DNA of 64,000 nucleotides from Datisca glomerata (taxonomy: Eukaryota; Streptophyta; Magnoliopsida; Cucurbitales; Datiscaceae), in contig QANY01009387.1 of assembly GCA_003255025.1 (NCBI GenBank), positions 620,001 to 684,000 on the forward strand. Direction: 5' to 3'. This document shows, in pieces, positions 35,071 through 45,725 of this stretch. The notes under the pieces were generated by a model. It was not told the DNA's origin, ran no database searches, and worked only from the letters and a program-made list of their open reading frames with translations. The translations under genes were made by a program, and so were the position numbers. Position 1 is the first letter of the stretch. Each line of letters starts with the position of its first letter.

Positions 35071-35488
35071 ATGCCATCTGGCCAAGAACCAAATGAATGC
35101 AACTTGCTTTATAGATCGTCAGTCCAGGAAAAAGCTCAACTAGGATAAGACATGCTCAACTAAATGTCAAAAGGTAAAGCCCCAATGTAAAGAATGTTCG
35201 GCCGGCCAGGCCTCCCAAATTGGAGTACACTTGAAGGCTTTATAAAGGTCACGACAGGTCTATAAGATGCCCGACTGCATAGGGGGCAACCCGTTGGACA
35301 AGATCAAGTCCGCTAAAAAAAGATCAAGGCCCTTTAAGGCCCACTCCAGCTCAGGATCACAAAATCGAGTCACGACAAGATATAGGGAAAGACAGAGTAA
35401 ATAAAGGTAGCTAGGATGAGGAGCTCAGGTAATGAAGTCTTCAGACCTGACTAAGTAAAAACCATTAAGGTTATCGACCGGGGGCAAC

Positions 35489-35922
35489 TGTTAAGAATGT
35501 TTCTTCGATCACCAACGACCCAACAACACATGTCACACCACAGTAGAGAGCTATAGGAGAATGGTAGTTTCAGAGGAAATGTCACATTCCTTTCATCCAA
35601 TCAACGATAGTCAAGACAAGCTCCATGTCTCGCAAAGTTTCTCCAAGACGCCTCCAAAAGGCTTCTTTGACACGCTTCCTCCTCAATGGCTTCAAGTATA
35701 ATACCTACAAACGGTACAAGGTATGCCTACTCTCCCCTAAGAAATTATGCCAAAATATCGATAAAATACTGACTTAGGCATCAGCGGCCCTTAAGCGGGG
35801 CAACCACCACCTGGCTCCTCGTCTTTGGGTTATTTTTTGTGTTTTGCAGGCGATGAGATAACAAAGAGTTCTATCCGAAAGGTACTATTTGAGGATTACT
35901 GTTGAAAATTTCGGCATCAATA
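35489..35922 (+). repeat. 3' LTR of LARD copy 1 (internally deleted)
   Basis: 434 bp. Matches both ends of the 5' LTR but lacks the middle of it (about 0.89 kb). Confidence 0.8.
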
Positions 35923-35927
35923 ATAAT

Positions 35928-36600
35928 TATTTACATAAATTACATTAAAAATGATAAAAAGATTATTAACAATAATAATTAGCAGTGCATGTTAATACAT
36001 AGTGATTTATTACGAGAATAATAAAAATATACATTAATATTCAGAAATAGATTATACGTAATGTATATATTATAGAAATAATAGTAAATACTTATTATTT
36101 TATAATTAAATATATAATAATTAAATCATTTAACTTTTTAAGTAACTTAAAATGTATAACTTTTCCAATAATTTAAATTCAAGTTTAGTTATTAATTAGA
36201 AAATGATATTGAAATAAGTATAGTTGATGATATATTATAATAAATGTAGTTTATAAGTTTGTTGACATTTTCTAAATCGGTTATTTTTTTAATTATTATA
36301 ATTACCGGTTATTTAATAAAATTAAGTTTCTAAATGATATATTTACTTAAAACCCCCAACAAATTATGTAGTTATTATGATTGCACAACAATAAAAATTG
36401 TTGAGATATTTTTGTAATTTAAGCTACTTTCTTATAACATTTCACTTGGAAAAATACAACAATGACTTTGTTGACACTTGACACCGAAACTAAAAGTTCA
36501 AACGACTGAATTAATCTTACGAATACTTCAGTAACCAAAATAATAACATGTCATAATTAAAGGACAAAATTAGTAATTTAGAAGATAAAAATGGGAGAAA
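35928..36600. other. AT-rich DNA upstream of CCR, no gene seen
   Basis: No coding frame, RNA or element terminus recognised. Confidence 0.45.
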
Positions 36601-36818
36601 TGAATAAAAAGAAAGAATTACGGGTGGTAGGTGAGTCTAGTAAGGTTTTTTCCTTATAAAAGCAGGCAAGTGCGTCTCATTCGTCGTATTCCAAATAAGA
36701 CTAGTGATCCTTCTCCTGTCTCTGACTCACCAACCCCATTACCTTCCAATATATCACTCACAAGTCACACAATCTCGAACACGATACTTCATATCTCACC
36801 GCGAAATCAAAATCCACC
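36601..36818 (+). promoter_or_regulatory. CCR core promoter and 5' UTR with an AC element
   Basis: A TATA box (ccttataaaagc, about 36651-36662) lies about 160 bp before the ATG. Accaacc (36729-36735), an AC-type element bound by lignin-pathway R2R3-MYB factors, lies just downstream, probably within the 5' UTR. A second accaacc is in intron 4 (about 38742). MYB control is an inference from these motifs. Confidence 0.55.
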
Positions 36819-39128
36819 ATGCCTATCGACAACTCATCGTTTTCCGGTGAAACTGTATGCGTCACTGGCGCCGGAGGTTTCATTGCTTCTTGGATCGTTA
36901 AGTTGCTCCTTGAGAAGGGCTACTCTGTTAGAGGAACTGTAAGAAACCCAGGTTCAGAATCTTTCTCTCTGTTTTTGTTTTGAATCTATGTTTTGGGTTT
37001 TGGTTTTAGTAGTTGATTTTAGTTTTTCTGAGGTTATGCATGGTGGGTTTTGATTTTTTCTGCGTAGATGATCCGAAGAATGGTCATTTGAGAGAGCTGG
37101 AAGGAGCAAAGGAGAGGTTAACTTTGTGTAAGGCTGATCTTCTTGATTACGAGAGTCTTAAAGCAGCTATTGATGGCTGCGATGGTGTTTTCCACACGGC
37201 CTCACCCGTCACTGATGATCCAGTAAGTTTTTCTTCTTACTCGATCGTTTTCCCTTTTTCTTTATTTGGGTTGTCCATTTTCTGTTTGGTTGCCCAGAAA
37301 GTGAGGGAAAACTTCAAAAGCAGAAAATTTGGCAGAAAGAAACACACGTCCTCCTGGCCAAAGAAGTAAAAAAAAAAGGAATCCTCCGTATGTGGTGGGT
37401 CCCACATAAATAATGTACTATGATGCATGGGGTTGATAATGATATCATATGGCCATAGTTGATGACACCTCACCTTAACAAACAAGACGTAGCAGGCTTA
37501 CTTGAGTGAATGGGAATTATTTCCTTTAATTAATTTCTTAAAATTCTTTCCAGCCGTATTTATCTATAGGCTTCTATAATTCTGTACACTGTAGATGATG
37601 TTGATGGTAGTAATGATAGTTGTTTGGTTCTGTTTTTGAAGGAACAAATGGTGGAGCCGGCCGTGATAGGGACAAAGAATGTGATAACCGCAGCAGCAGA
37701 GACCAAGGTTCGGCGCGTGGTGTTCACCTCGTCGATCGGTGCCGTTTATATGGATCCTAACCGGGGTCCAGACGTCGTAGTCGACGAGTCTTGTTGGAGT
37801 GATCTTCACTTTTGCGAGAACACCAAGGTTAATAGCACATTCCCAAAACACTTGTAATTCTTTTGAGTTAATTAGATTTTACATGTTGAACTAACTTTTT
37901 TTTGGGTAAGTTACATATTGAACTAAAATTGGGTAGTCCATAACAAACTGAAGTATAAATGAACTATAAAACGATGCTACTATTTTACCCACATACAATT
38001 AAACATAGAATTAGTGTAAAGAGTTACTTAAAAGTCCTCCAAAATCTTGGTTTAAAAAGATGTATGTGGATATATTGCAGAATTGGTATTGTTATGGGAA
38101 AGCAGTGGCGGAGCAAGCGGCATGGGAGGTGGCGAAGGAGAAAGGGGTGGACTTGGTGGTGGTGAACCCAGTATTGGTTTTGGGACCCTTACTGCAATCA
38201 ACCATCAATGCTAGCATTATTCATATCCTTAAGTACTTAACTGGCTCAGCCAAGACATATGCAAATTCTGTTCAGGCTTATGTACATGTTAGAGATGTGG
38301 CTCTGGCTCATATTCTGGTCTACGAGACACCCTCCGCTTCCGGCAGATACCTCTGCGCTGAGAACGTTCTTCACCGTGGCGATGTGGTCGAAATTCTAGT
38401 CAAATTATTTCCAGAGTATCCTATCCCCACAAAGTAAGCTGTTCTAATTCTCGTTTATAATTATTAATGTTTTTGCTTTTTGCCACAATCGACCACCAAG
38501 TTAACTGTTCTAACAACAGTACCCTTGTTGGATTTTCTACTGGAGGGATCCATTTCCCAAGATATTAGATTGAGTATTTTTTGGTAAAGGAAAACAGATA
38601 GAGATCATTTTGTCATATTATAGACTTTGTATTGTTTGTGGAGTATATTAGGTGTACCCACTTTGACCTGTTGACATGATCTACCTTATAAAAATGGGGT
38701 GTAGCCCCTTTTTGTTGAAGATTCCACGCGCGCACATGCTTACCAACCCCAACGTCCCTCTCAGAGTTGAGCCCACTGCTTCTCTCTGCACCTAACTTCG
38801 TCTTCTACTCTGTCCCGTTCATTATTGAAATGCTATACTTCACGTGCTTTCTACTGGGTGCCACTTGTCTATATTTATCTACAACCTTTATTATGTTTTT
38901 GGGAGTGTTATTGAAGGAGTAAAATGGGCTTTATGTAGGTGCTCAGACGAGGTGAATCCAAGGAAAAAACCCTACAAGTTTTCAAACCAAAAGCTAAAGG
39001 ATCTAGGCTTGGAGTTCACATCGGTGAAACAGTGTCTATATGACACTGTCAAGAGCCTGCAAGAGAAGGGTCACCTGCCCCTTCCTGCCCCTACACAGCA
39101 ACAAGATTCAATCCGAATTCAATCTTAA
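36819..39128 (+). CDS. CCR: Cinnamoyl-CoA reductase, five exons
   Basis: Exons are 36819-36951, 37068-37222, 37642-37827, 38081-38433 and 38939-39128. They are joined by GT-AG introns and total 1017 bp (338 residues), the usual CCR length. CCR reduces hydroxycinnamoyl-CoA esters with NADPH to the aldehydes, the first committed step of monolignol (lignin) synthesis, in the cytosol. The N-terminal Rossmann motif is [11 protein letters not shown] (residues 15-25). The SDR Ser region is TSSIG (125-129). The CCR signature NWYCYGK (159-165) carries the catalytic Tyr161-xxx-Lys165. The C-terminus [17 protein letters not shown] is typical. The five-exon structure is that of known CCR genes. No lesion is seen. 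NWYCYGK argues against dihydroflavonol reductase or a generic CCR-like reductase, though biochemical identity is not proven. Confidence 0.95.
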
Positions 39129-39630
39129 TCTCTTACGGCTTTCCCTGTCTGTACTCTCTTCTCATAAATAACTTGCTCTATATTTGCTGTCTAAAAAAAA
39201 CAAAAAGACAAAAGAAGATGTAGAGGAAAAACCACCACGCTTATGAAAAAGTTGAGTTTGTATCATCGAACTTGTGCTTATGCTTTAGTTTAATTTGGTT
39301 GATATTTGAATGTTTGTATTTTGATTATTCGTATGAATGTTGTAATTATGTTAGCACTTGATTTAGAACATATCTTTGATAAATGTCCTAAATTAATAAA
39401 ATTATTAATTTCTCATGCAATAAGTTCTTTACAAATAATAAAATGTGTTATAATTATGAATTATTAAGTTTATTTGCTATTATTTTTTTGCTACTATATT
39501 CTATTTTGCTCATTTTCGTATTAAAAGAAAAATCAATTTTTATTCTTTTTATTTAATTAACGAAGATATTTTTTATTTAAGTAGTGGATATATATTTTTT
39601 GAAATATCAAAACAAAATGATAATTGTATC
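39129..39630 (+). other. CCR 3' UTR and AT-rich DNA
   Basis: Contains the CCR 3' UTR, whose end is undefined (aataaa-like signals are near 39165 and 39400). Then AT-rich DNA with no other feature. Confidence 0.45.
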
Positions 39631-39634
39631 AGAT

Positions 39635-39735
39635 GATGCGAAGAAAATGTGGTTAAGCCTTGGTTTGGGCTTATGAAGGGAAGTGGTGTAAACTAGATGG
39701 TGAGATTTTGGATCGGATCGAAGTAAAAAAAAAGA
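39635..39735 (-). repeat. 5S rDNA spacer copy downstream of the 5S gene
   Basis: Near-identical to 39862-39962 (gatgcgaagaaaatgtggtt ... ttttggatcggatcgaag), spaced 227 bp, as in a tandem 5S unit. On the minus strand, a T run (complement of aaaaaaaaa, about 39725-39733) lies directly after the gene and would serve as Pol III terminator. Confidence 0.75.
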
Positions 39736-39854
39736 GGAGTGCAACACGAGGACTTCCCAAGTGGTCACCCAACTTAGTACTACTCTCGCCCAAGCACGCT
39801 TAACTTCGGAGTTCTGATGAGATCCGGTGCTTTAGTGCTGGTATGATCGCACCC
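39736..39854 (-). rRNA. 5S ribosomal RNA (single dispersed copy)
   Basis: Read on the minus strand it begins gggtgcgatcataccagcac and ends gtcctcgtgttgcac. It contains the internal promoter: the A-box/IE/C-box region across aactccgaagttaagcgtgc. Length about 119 nt, as expected. It differs from the common plant consensus at several positions (for example ctaagttgggtgaccacttg where ctaggatgggtgacctcctg is usual). It may be a variant or a pseudogene. Downstream on the minus strand a T-run terminator is present. Confidence 0.85.
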
Positions 39855-39981
39855 GTAAGGTGATGCGAAGAAAATGTGGTTAAGCCTTGGCTGGGGCTCA
39901 AGATGGGAAGTGGTGTAGACTAGACGGTGAGATTTTGGATCGGATCGAAGTAAAAAAAAATGAGGAGTGCAACACGAGGAA
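39855..39981 (-). pseudogene. Second 5S unit: spacer plus 3' end of a truncated 5S gene
   Basis: The spacer copy (39862-39962) is followed at 39963-39981 by only the last ~18 bp of a 5S gene (gaggagtgcaacacgagg on the plus strand). Similarity then stops at aaaagattg. So about 1.1 units of a 5S rDNA array were inserted here, or a 5S-bearing retroelement (Cassandra-type TRIM) left this remnant. Confidence 0.7.
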
Positions 39982-40304
39982 AAGATTGAGATTATCCCAC
40001 AATGTTAAAGATAATTGTTATTTACTCATTTTATTTTAATTAAAAAATGATGGAATGTGAATAGAAATTCATGATCAACACAATTTGGTTATTAACTTAG
40101 TTTAAAAATGATCAAACAACTAAAATGATTATATGTTATAATTTCCGTATTAGATAAGCTAAATGATTTTTAAGATGCTTTATTTGAACCATAGTTTTAA
40201 AGTTTCGAAGAAGCAGTTAATGGGTTGTCAACCCTCCAAACAAAAGAAGGTAAAACATACCCAATAATCAGCCCCTTAGCTTCACCATTACACACTAATC
40301 TTAT

Positions 40305-41066
40305 TTAATCAATATCAGCTGTGGTACCTCTCTGAGGCAACTGCATGCTCACAATGTCTTCCCTTGGGAGACTATCCATTGATCCGTTACAACCTCCGTT
40401 GGCCATTTCTCGACTTTCTGCCGTTGTTAATGCCAATAGATGAGTAACCTCTTTGTCCTTGCGGAACACCAGGTATGCTATTCCAGCCAAATAAGTTGCT
40501 ATACCGGAAAATCCCAATATCCCGATGAAAACAACAGCTACAAGCTCTAAATGGCTATGAAGCAGCAAACTTATGAAACCTGATATAAGATAGTAAATGT
40601 TTATGGCCATGATGAGGGACCCAACAATCCAGGTAACAGCTGAAATCTGCAATGGAAGACGTATATATATATAACAAAGTTATGAACGCGACTCAAGATA
40701 TGAAGAAAAATAAAACCGAAAACTATGGCTGCGTTTAGCACCAGTCAAAAGACAAGTGCATTTCCTTGACAAAAAAGGCAGGTGCCTTTAATGTAAGCAC
40801 TTGAAAAATTATTTGGACAGACTGATTGTTTACTCATTTCATTTCCGGTTGTGTCCTTGAAGAGTTGATAAACAAATAGAAGAGTAATGCAAGTTAGACA
40901 GAAAGGTGTACCGCAGTGGAGTTGGCATGTGTCCCCATCTTAGTCTCGCTGCTTGTAAACTTGAGAAGAGGAACTAGAGCAAAGGGTAGCTCAAATGACA
41001 ATATCATCTGCCAAAGAAACAGCAAGGAAGTTTAACTAGCGTTTGAGAGAGAGAGCGAGAGAGAGA

Positions 41067-41099
<33 letters not shown>

Positions 41100-41113
41100 G
41101 GAAGGAGATAGAG

Positions 41114-41182
<69 letters not shown>

Positions 41183-44100
41183 ATACAGATGCTATTATGA
41201 TGAGCTTTCCGGCCCCAGAAGAACCACCAATGACAGCAACAATCAAGCTGGGAACTATAGCCAAGCACCGGGTTAAGAAATTCCGAAGCCACGGCCTCAA
41301 TCGCAAATCAAGAAATCCCTACCAAATATAACATAAGAAAAAGAAAGGGGGGAGACATGTCAGTCTCAGTAACATGTATACGCACATATCCCGTTAACCA
41401 AAGAAGAAGATGATATCATTAGCAATATGCTGCTCCTAAGTCCTATGCTTAACATTCGTTTTTGTAAGAGTGAACCTTACTTATTTTTAATTAATAAATA
41501 CCCTTTCAGATGAACAAATGTATCTCAATTAACCTTAAAAATAGGTGAAAAAAGAATCTGTAACCTGCAAGGATAATCAGCAAATACCTGCATAACATAC
41601 TGCCCTGCGTATGTGCCTGTTATGGTAGAGCTCTGACCGGATGCCAACAAAGCAATTGCAAAAAGCTTCGAACTCCAACGACCTAAGACATTCTGGAAAA
41701 AAGATAGAAGAATGACGAAAGAACTTCTCTACGAAATTGCAGCACTCTCTATGAGAAACCAAATGCCAGGAATAGGATCAAAGGATTGGATCATCAGAGA
41801 AACCTGCTGGACCACATACTCTTAGTAAAAAGGAAGCTTTGTTCAAATCCAAGTCATTGCAGCTTATCTGATCTTCTGCGCTTAAATCTGAGGCATTGCA
41901 AACTGCACCACTCACGGATATAACCGATACATTAATGAGGAAGGCTACCATGAGGGCAAAGGCACTCTCTATCATATAAAATCTGCAAGCTTCCTATGAA
42001 GAAGATTTATCATCATTACCAACTTGTTTATTAAGGAATTAATATGTATGGGACTATTAGATAATGTAATTCAGCGAAAAATATTTTTTCAAAGATAAAA
42101 TGAGGTACTAAAAAACAAAATCATTGGATTCTTTAATTTTAAAATATGCATTAAAAGAATAGCGCATTGTTGTATGAAAAAAATGGTTATAGCAACCGGA
42201 ATCGGACTTATTTTCTCAGAAGATCGTAAAAGAGATGGAATTTTGACCTTGATCCCGTGAACAGATCGTGGTATCTTCCTAGAAAGCACCAAAGCTGAGT
42301 GGAGAAACAGATTATGCCTGTATCAAACAGAAAAAGCCAACAGAGATGGGAAAAGAATACAAAAACAAAAGGAACTATATATGACTTTCAAAGACAAAAG
42401 AAACTTACGGCATAACCATGGCCCCAAGAAGAGAAATTGCAAGACCAGTAGCACCATTTCCTTTGAGTTGAGGGACAAAAAGCCCGTTGAGAACTTCTGT
42501 AGCATCAGGCTTTGCATAACCAAGCTCCATAAAAAAGCACACAGCAATTATAAGCACGAAAAATGCAATCAAGAACTCAAGCTTCCTAACCTGCATACAG
42601 AATACCCTCCTGAGGACTTGAGAAGTTGTCTATTATCAGTTATCTCAATTAAGTAAACAGAGGATAGTACGAGGAAGCTATAATTTTGAAGATATTAAAG
42701 ATTGCACAAAAATGTAGATAGTATATCAAGGTACCCCATATTGCTGTAATGCTAACAGCATCAAAGTACTGAGCCCTGTCAGAAGAACGCCACACCAAAC
42801 TGGAATTTTGAATAGCATATTCAGTGCAAAGGCTGTCCCTATAACTGGAAATGGAAGAAGCAACTATCAAAATAAACTGAATAATTACATGTATGTTGCA
42901 AAGTCAAGTACAGACAAGCAGCAGAGACACTGTCTCGTAATCCCAACTATTATAGGAAGAACTAAAATAATAAGAATGAGAAACTTGCAAAAAGAGATCA
43001 GCAGATACACACACATAGATGTCTATATCCATATGAAGTCATCAGTAGAAGCATAAATGTAAATGATTATATTAAAATAAATAAAATAGTTGATCCAGTT
43101 AACATCATGTATGATGTACTACTTCCCATGAGAGTGTGGAATATTATGAAGATGGTATTGAATGCAAATGTTTGATGCCTTATTGGCTGTTCGCAAGTTC
43201 AACAGTCAATCTAATGATACTAACCTCCACGGTAGCTTAGCATTTAGCAGTAACTAAGAATGTTGTTTCATATTTGCTTCTAAAAATCTTATCATTAGCA
43301 ATAAGTGTTACCCTCAGGAATGTCGCATGCAACAATTGCAATTTCAGCAAGAAGCCAGAGGATGAAGTTTGGCACTCTAGGATATTCAGTTCTACAGTGC
43401 TCTGCCAGATGCTTTCCTACAACATTAAGAAAATTGGTTTTATACAGAATTCATAGTTAGAAAGAAATTTTTTGAGCGAAGTGTATATATAATCAGCGAA
43501 TAAGTACCTGTGACGACCCCGAGATTGGCAGCTATGGATTGAATAACAAGAGCCGCACAAGAAGCCACTAATATGATCCAAAGCAGCTAAAGAGAGAGAG
43601 ATTAGGAAAGACAATTAGTGAGCTTTTATATAAGAAACTACAAATCCATTGTATTTATGCATGCATGAAGAGATAATATAAAAGAACAGACTAAAATGGA
43701 TCTCTTCAGTTAGTATATGATTTTCCTTCATTTTCAGTTCCAATGTTCTCAAATCGGCCTAAAAATCATATTCGGAGACACGTATGAAGCGGAGATTCGA
43801 CAATAAGACAGGTCATGTTACAATCTCCCTTGATCTAGATTCCTAATATGTTTGTCGAAAGTGACACAAGGTATACGCACCCCATACTTGAATTGCGCTC
43901 CTGCCTGCAGGTCGGTTGCAACTGCGAGTTAACAGCATATGTGACGATGTCAGTAGAAACATCATATCTAATGGAGCAAAAGGAGTGAAGATGACTGTTT
44001 TACATACGATTTCCAGGATCAATATATGCAATAGAAACAAGAAAACCAGGACCCATGTATGCAATTAAATTTCTCCAGCTTTTCATCTGCAGTAAACAAA

Positions 44101-44311
44101 CAATCATTGGATTCAATCATCATTTTAGAAATTTCTACTGCTAAAAAGATTTGAAAGCCAAGAGCAACTTGATAAAATTGATGAAGCTCACATCAGGAAC
44201 AACAATCTGATTAGTATCTGAATTTTCAATTAACGGCTCATTCGAAAAACTCCTATTCCCAGTGCTGGCAATGAATTGTGGCTGCCGCGATGCAGACCCA
44301 GTGACCGCCAT
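40305..44311 (-). CDS. NRAMP: NRAMP divalent-metal transporter, 13 coding exons
   Basis: Coding exons in order: 44192-44311, 44008-44086, 43881-43921, 43508-43586, 43312-43416, 42735-42844, 42409-42590, 42248-42317, 41820-41993, 41588-41692, 41187-41318, 40912-41007, 40305-40646. All have GT-AG borders and phases close, giving 1635 bp and 544 residues. This proton-coupled carrier (Fe2+, Mn2+ and related ions) has the LeuT fold. Key sites: DPGN in TM1 (D63-N66), and A235-x-x-M238 in the TM6 region GAMVMPHN, the metal-binding motif. The consensus transport motif [18 protein letters not shown] spans exons 10-11. [16 protein letters not shown] and [17 protein letters not shown] are strongly NRAMP. 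Exon structure and sequence resemble the plant NRAMP1/6 group rather than EIN2 or the NRAMP2-5 group. No lesion seen. Confidence 0.95.
41040..41182. repeat. (GA)n/(GATA)n microsatellite filling NRAMP intron 11
   Basis: About 140 of the intron's 179 bp (41008-41186) are ga and gata repeats. On the transcribed sense this is a ct-rich tract directly after the donor (gtatgctctctct). It creates long meaningless Ser/Leu-rich open frames. Confidence 0.9.
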
Positions 44312-44660
44312 TTCCTTCTCTTTAGCTTTAAACTGTTAAAACAACAAGGAATCTGACATTAGTGAAGACCGGCGAAGACAGATAAATCCACATATCAACT
44401 ATACTCCTGAACTCAAATCCACACCGAGTCGGACAAATATCCGTCAAAAACAGAAAAAAAACATACGAAATGGGCAAATGACGAAAATTCAATTGCCAGA
44501 ACACCGAAGGAAAGGGAAAAGCGCATTTATACATTTTCTGAGCAACCAAACAGAGACAAAAATCATTAGGAAAAACAAAATGAAGCCCACAAACCTCAAC
44601 TTGAGAAAAGGAGAAGGGGACAGCCAAGACTGCCGGTGAAAACAGATGCTTTTCCTCTCT
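44312..44660 (-). promoter_or_regulatory. NRAMP 5' UTR with leader intron
   Basis: A 5'-UTR intron is likely at 44333-44594: donor gtttgt after ttgag, acceptor ttttaacag 21 bp before the ATG. It is T-rich on the sense strand. The transcription start is probably near 44640-44700. Confidence 0.6.
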
Positions 44661-45519
44661 TCTTATGTAAATAACCCCACCGATACTACGTCTCTCTCAG
44701 CAGTCAGCACACACTTTTTCTATCACTTCTCACTATAAGTTTCTCTGTTCCCATTGGGATTGGTTACATTCTAGTCGTGGTGGTAGCAGTCTAAAGCTTT
44801 CAGTATTTTTATTACAGATTACCATCTTACGCAAACATTGTTTAAGGAAAAAGTCCGAGTTTCTCTCATATATTAATATAGAAAAACCAGTCCGAATCTC
44901 AGTTTAAAAAATAGAAAAAGTACATTAGTTGTAGAAAAATCAGTCCGAATCTCATTTCTCAGTGGGATTACAACTGTTCTACTAACAAATACTAATATTA
45001 AATTATTTTTTACCCTCAAGTTTTTGGATTAACATTTAGTCTCAGTTTAATTTTCTAACTAATCTTGAGATACATAAATCATCCGCTAAAAATTTCTCAT
45101 AAGTGCACAACAGGTAATTCAATGGATAAATTCACATACTGATTCATGATCATCCAATAAATTTGTGTAAATTTAATTTCAGATTACATGAAAGCAAAAT
45201 CTCATTAGTTAAGTTAACAATCATGATCATGTTTAATTACTTTTGACTGTTCATGAGGATATGTTCTAATTTTATGCATAAATAATTCTTGTATTTAATA
45301 TCTTTATCAGAAATAGAAAAACATCAGTTGCATAAATTTGTTAGGAATTTTGTAACTTTCGTGGTTATGCACATTTAATACTTGTAAACTTTGTAATTGT
45401 ATAAAAATTACTCTGTTACATAGACGTTTGAAGATAGGCCTCGTGTTCATTTTGTGTTAAATATTTTTAGAAGTGAGTAAAGTATAAAGGAAAAACTGAT
45501 ATGCTGTCTTGATCTTTCT
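44661..45519. other. NRAMP upstream region, AT-rich, no gene seen
   Basis: Includes the NRAMP promoter. No other coding frame or repeat terminus recognised. Confidence 0.45.
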
Positions 45520-45725
45520 TTGTCTCGAACCCCATACCCCTATAATAATGGTAGAGTAAGGGGTGGCCCCAAAGCGGAATTGACCGATGGTAGTTGGTCG
45601 AAGCTCCAGTAGGTAGCCACTCCCTTCTCAAGGAACCGTACGTGAGACTTCCGCATCATACGGCTCCGTCCCGAGCTTCCGTCGTCGGCCCTTGTCATTA
45701 GGCCACTATCCATGCATGTATTTTC
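45520..45725. other. Organelle-derived insertion resembling a group II intron (probable NUMT)
   Basis: A GC-richer island of about 200 bp in AT-rich DNA. Its reverse complement reads gagccgtatgatgcggaagt then ctcacgtacggttccttgag. GAGCCGTATG...GAAA/GTC...CACGTACGGTTC is the conserved sequence found in group II introns and intron-encoded maturase regions of plant organelles. The flanking gggccaccccttactctacc style is mitochondrial in character. The specific intron is not identified. Confidence 0.5.

Larger units (their letters stand above)
29841..35922 (+). mobile_element. Non-autonomous gypsy-like LTR element (LARD type), copy 1
   Basis: Target duplication ataat is seen at 29836-29840 and 35923-35927. 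The 5' LTR (29841-32484, including a nested hAT-like element) and the 3' LTR (35489-35922) share ends: ggttatg versus tgttaag at the start, and gacatcaaca versus ggcatcaata at the end. Directly after the 5' LTR is gttggcgtcatttgtgagaa, close to the ttggcgccgtctgtgggaac primer-binding site usual in plant Ty3/gypsy elements. A purine tract (cgaccgggggcaac) precedes the 3' LTR. The 3-kb interior has no gag-pol. It contains a long array of 81-bp repeats. The same family recurs at 48330-62271. Confidence 0.8.

Noticed and set aside
39736..39981. Cassandra-type TRIM carrying the 5S sequence
   Set aside because: Not excluded, but no LTR ends, primer site or target duplication were found, and the repeated spacer fits a tandem rDNA unit better.
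41004..41306. Leu/Ser-rich open frames on the minus strand
   Set aside because: Products of the (GA)n microsatellite within the NRAMP intron overlapping exon 11.
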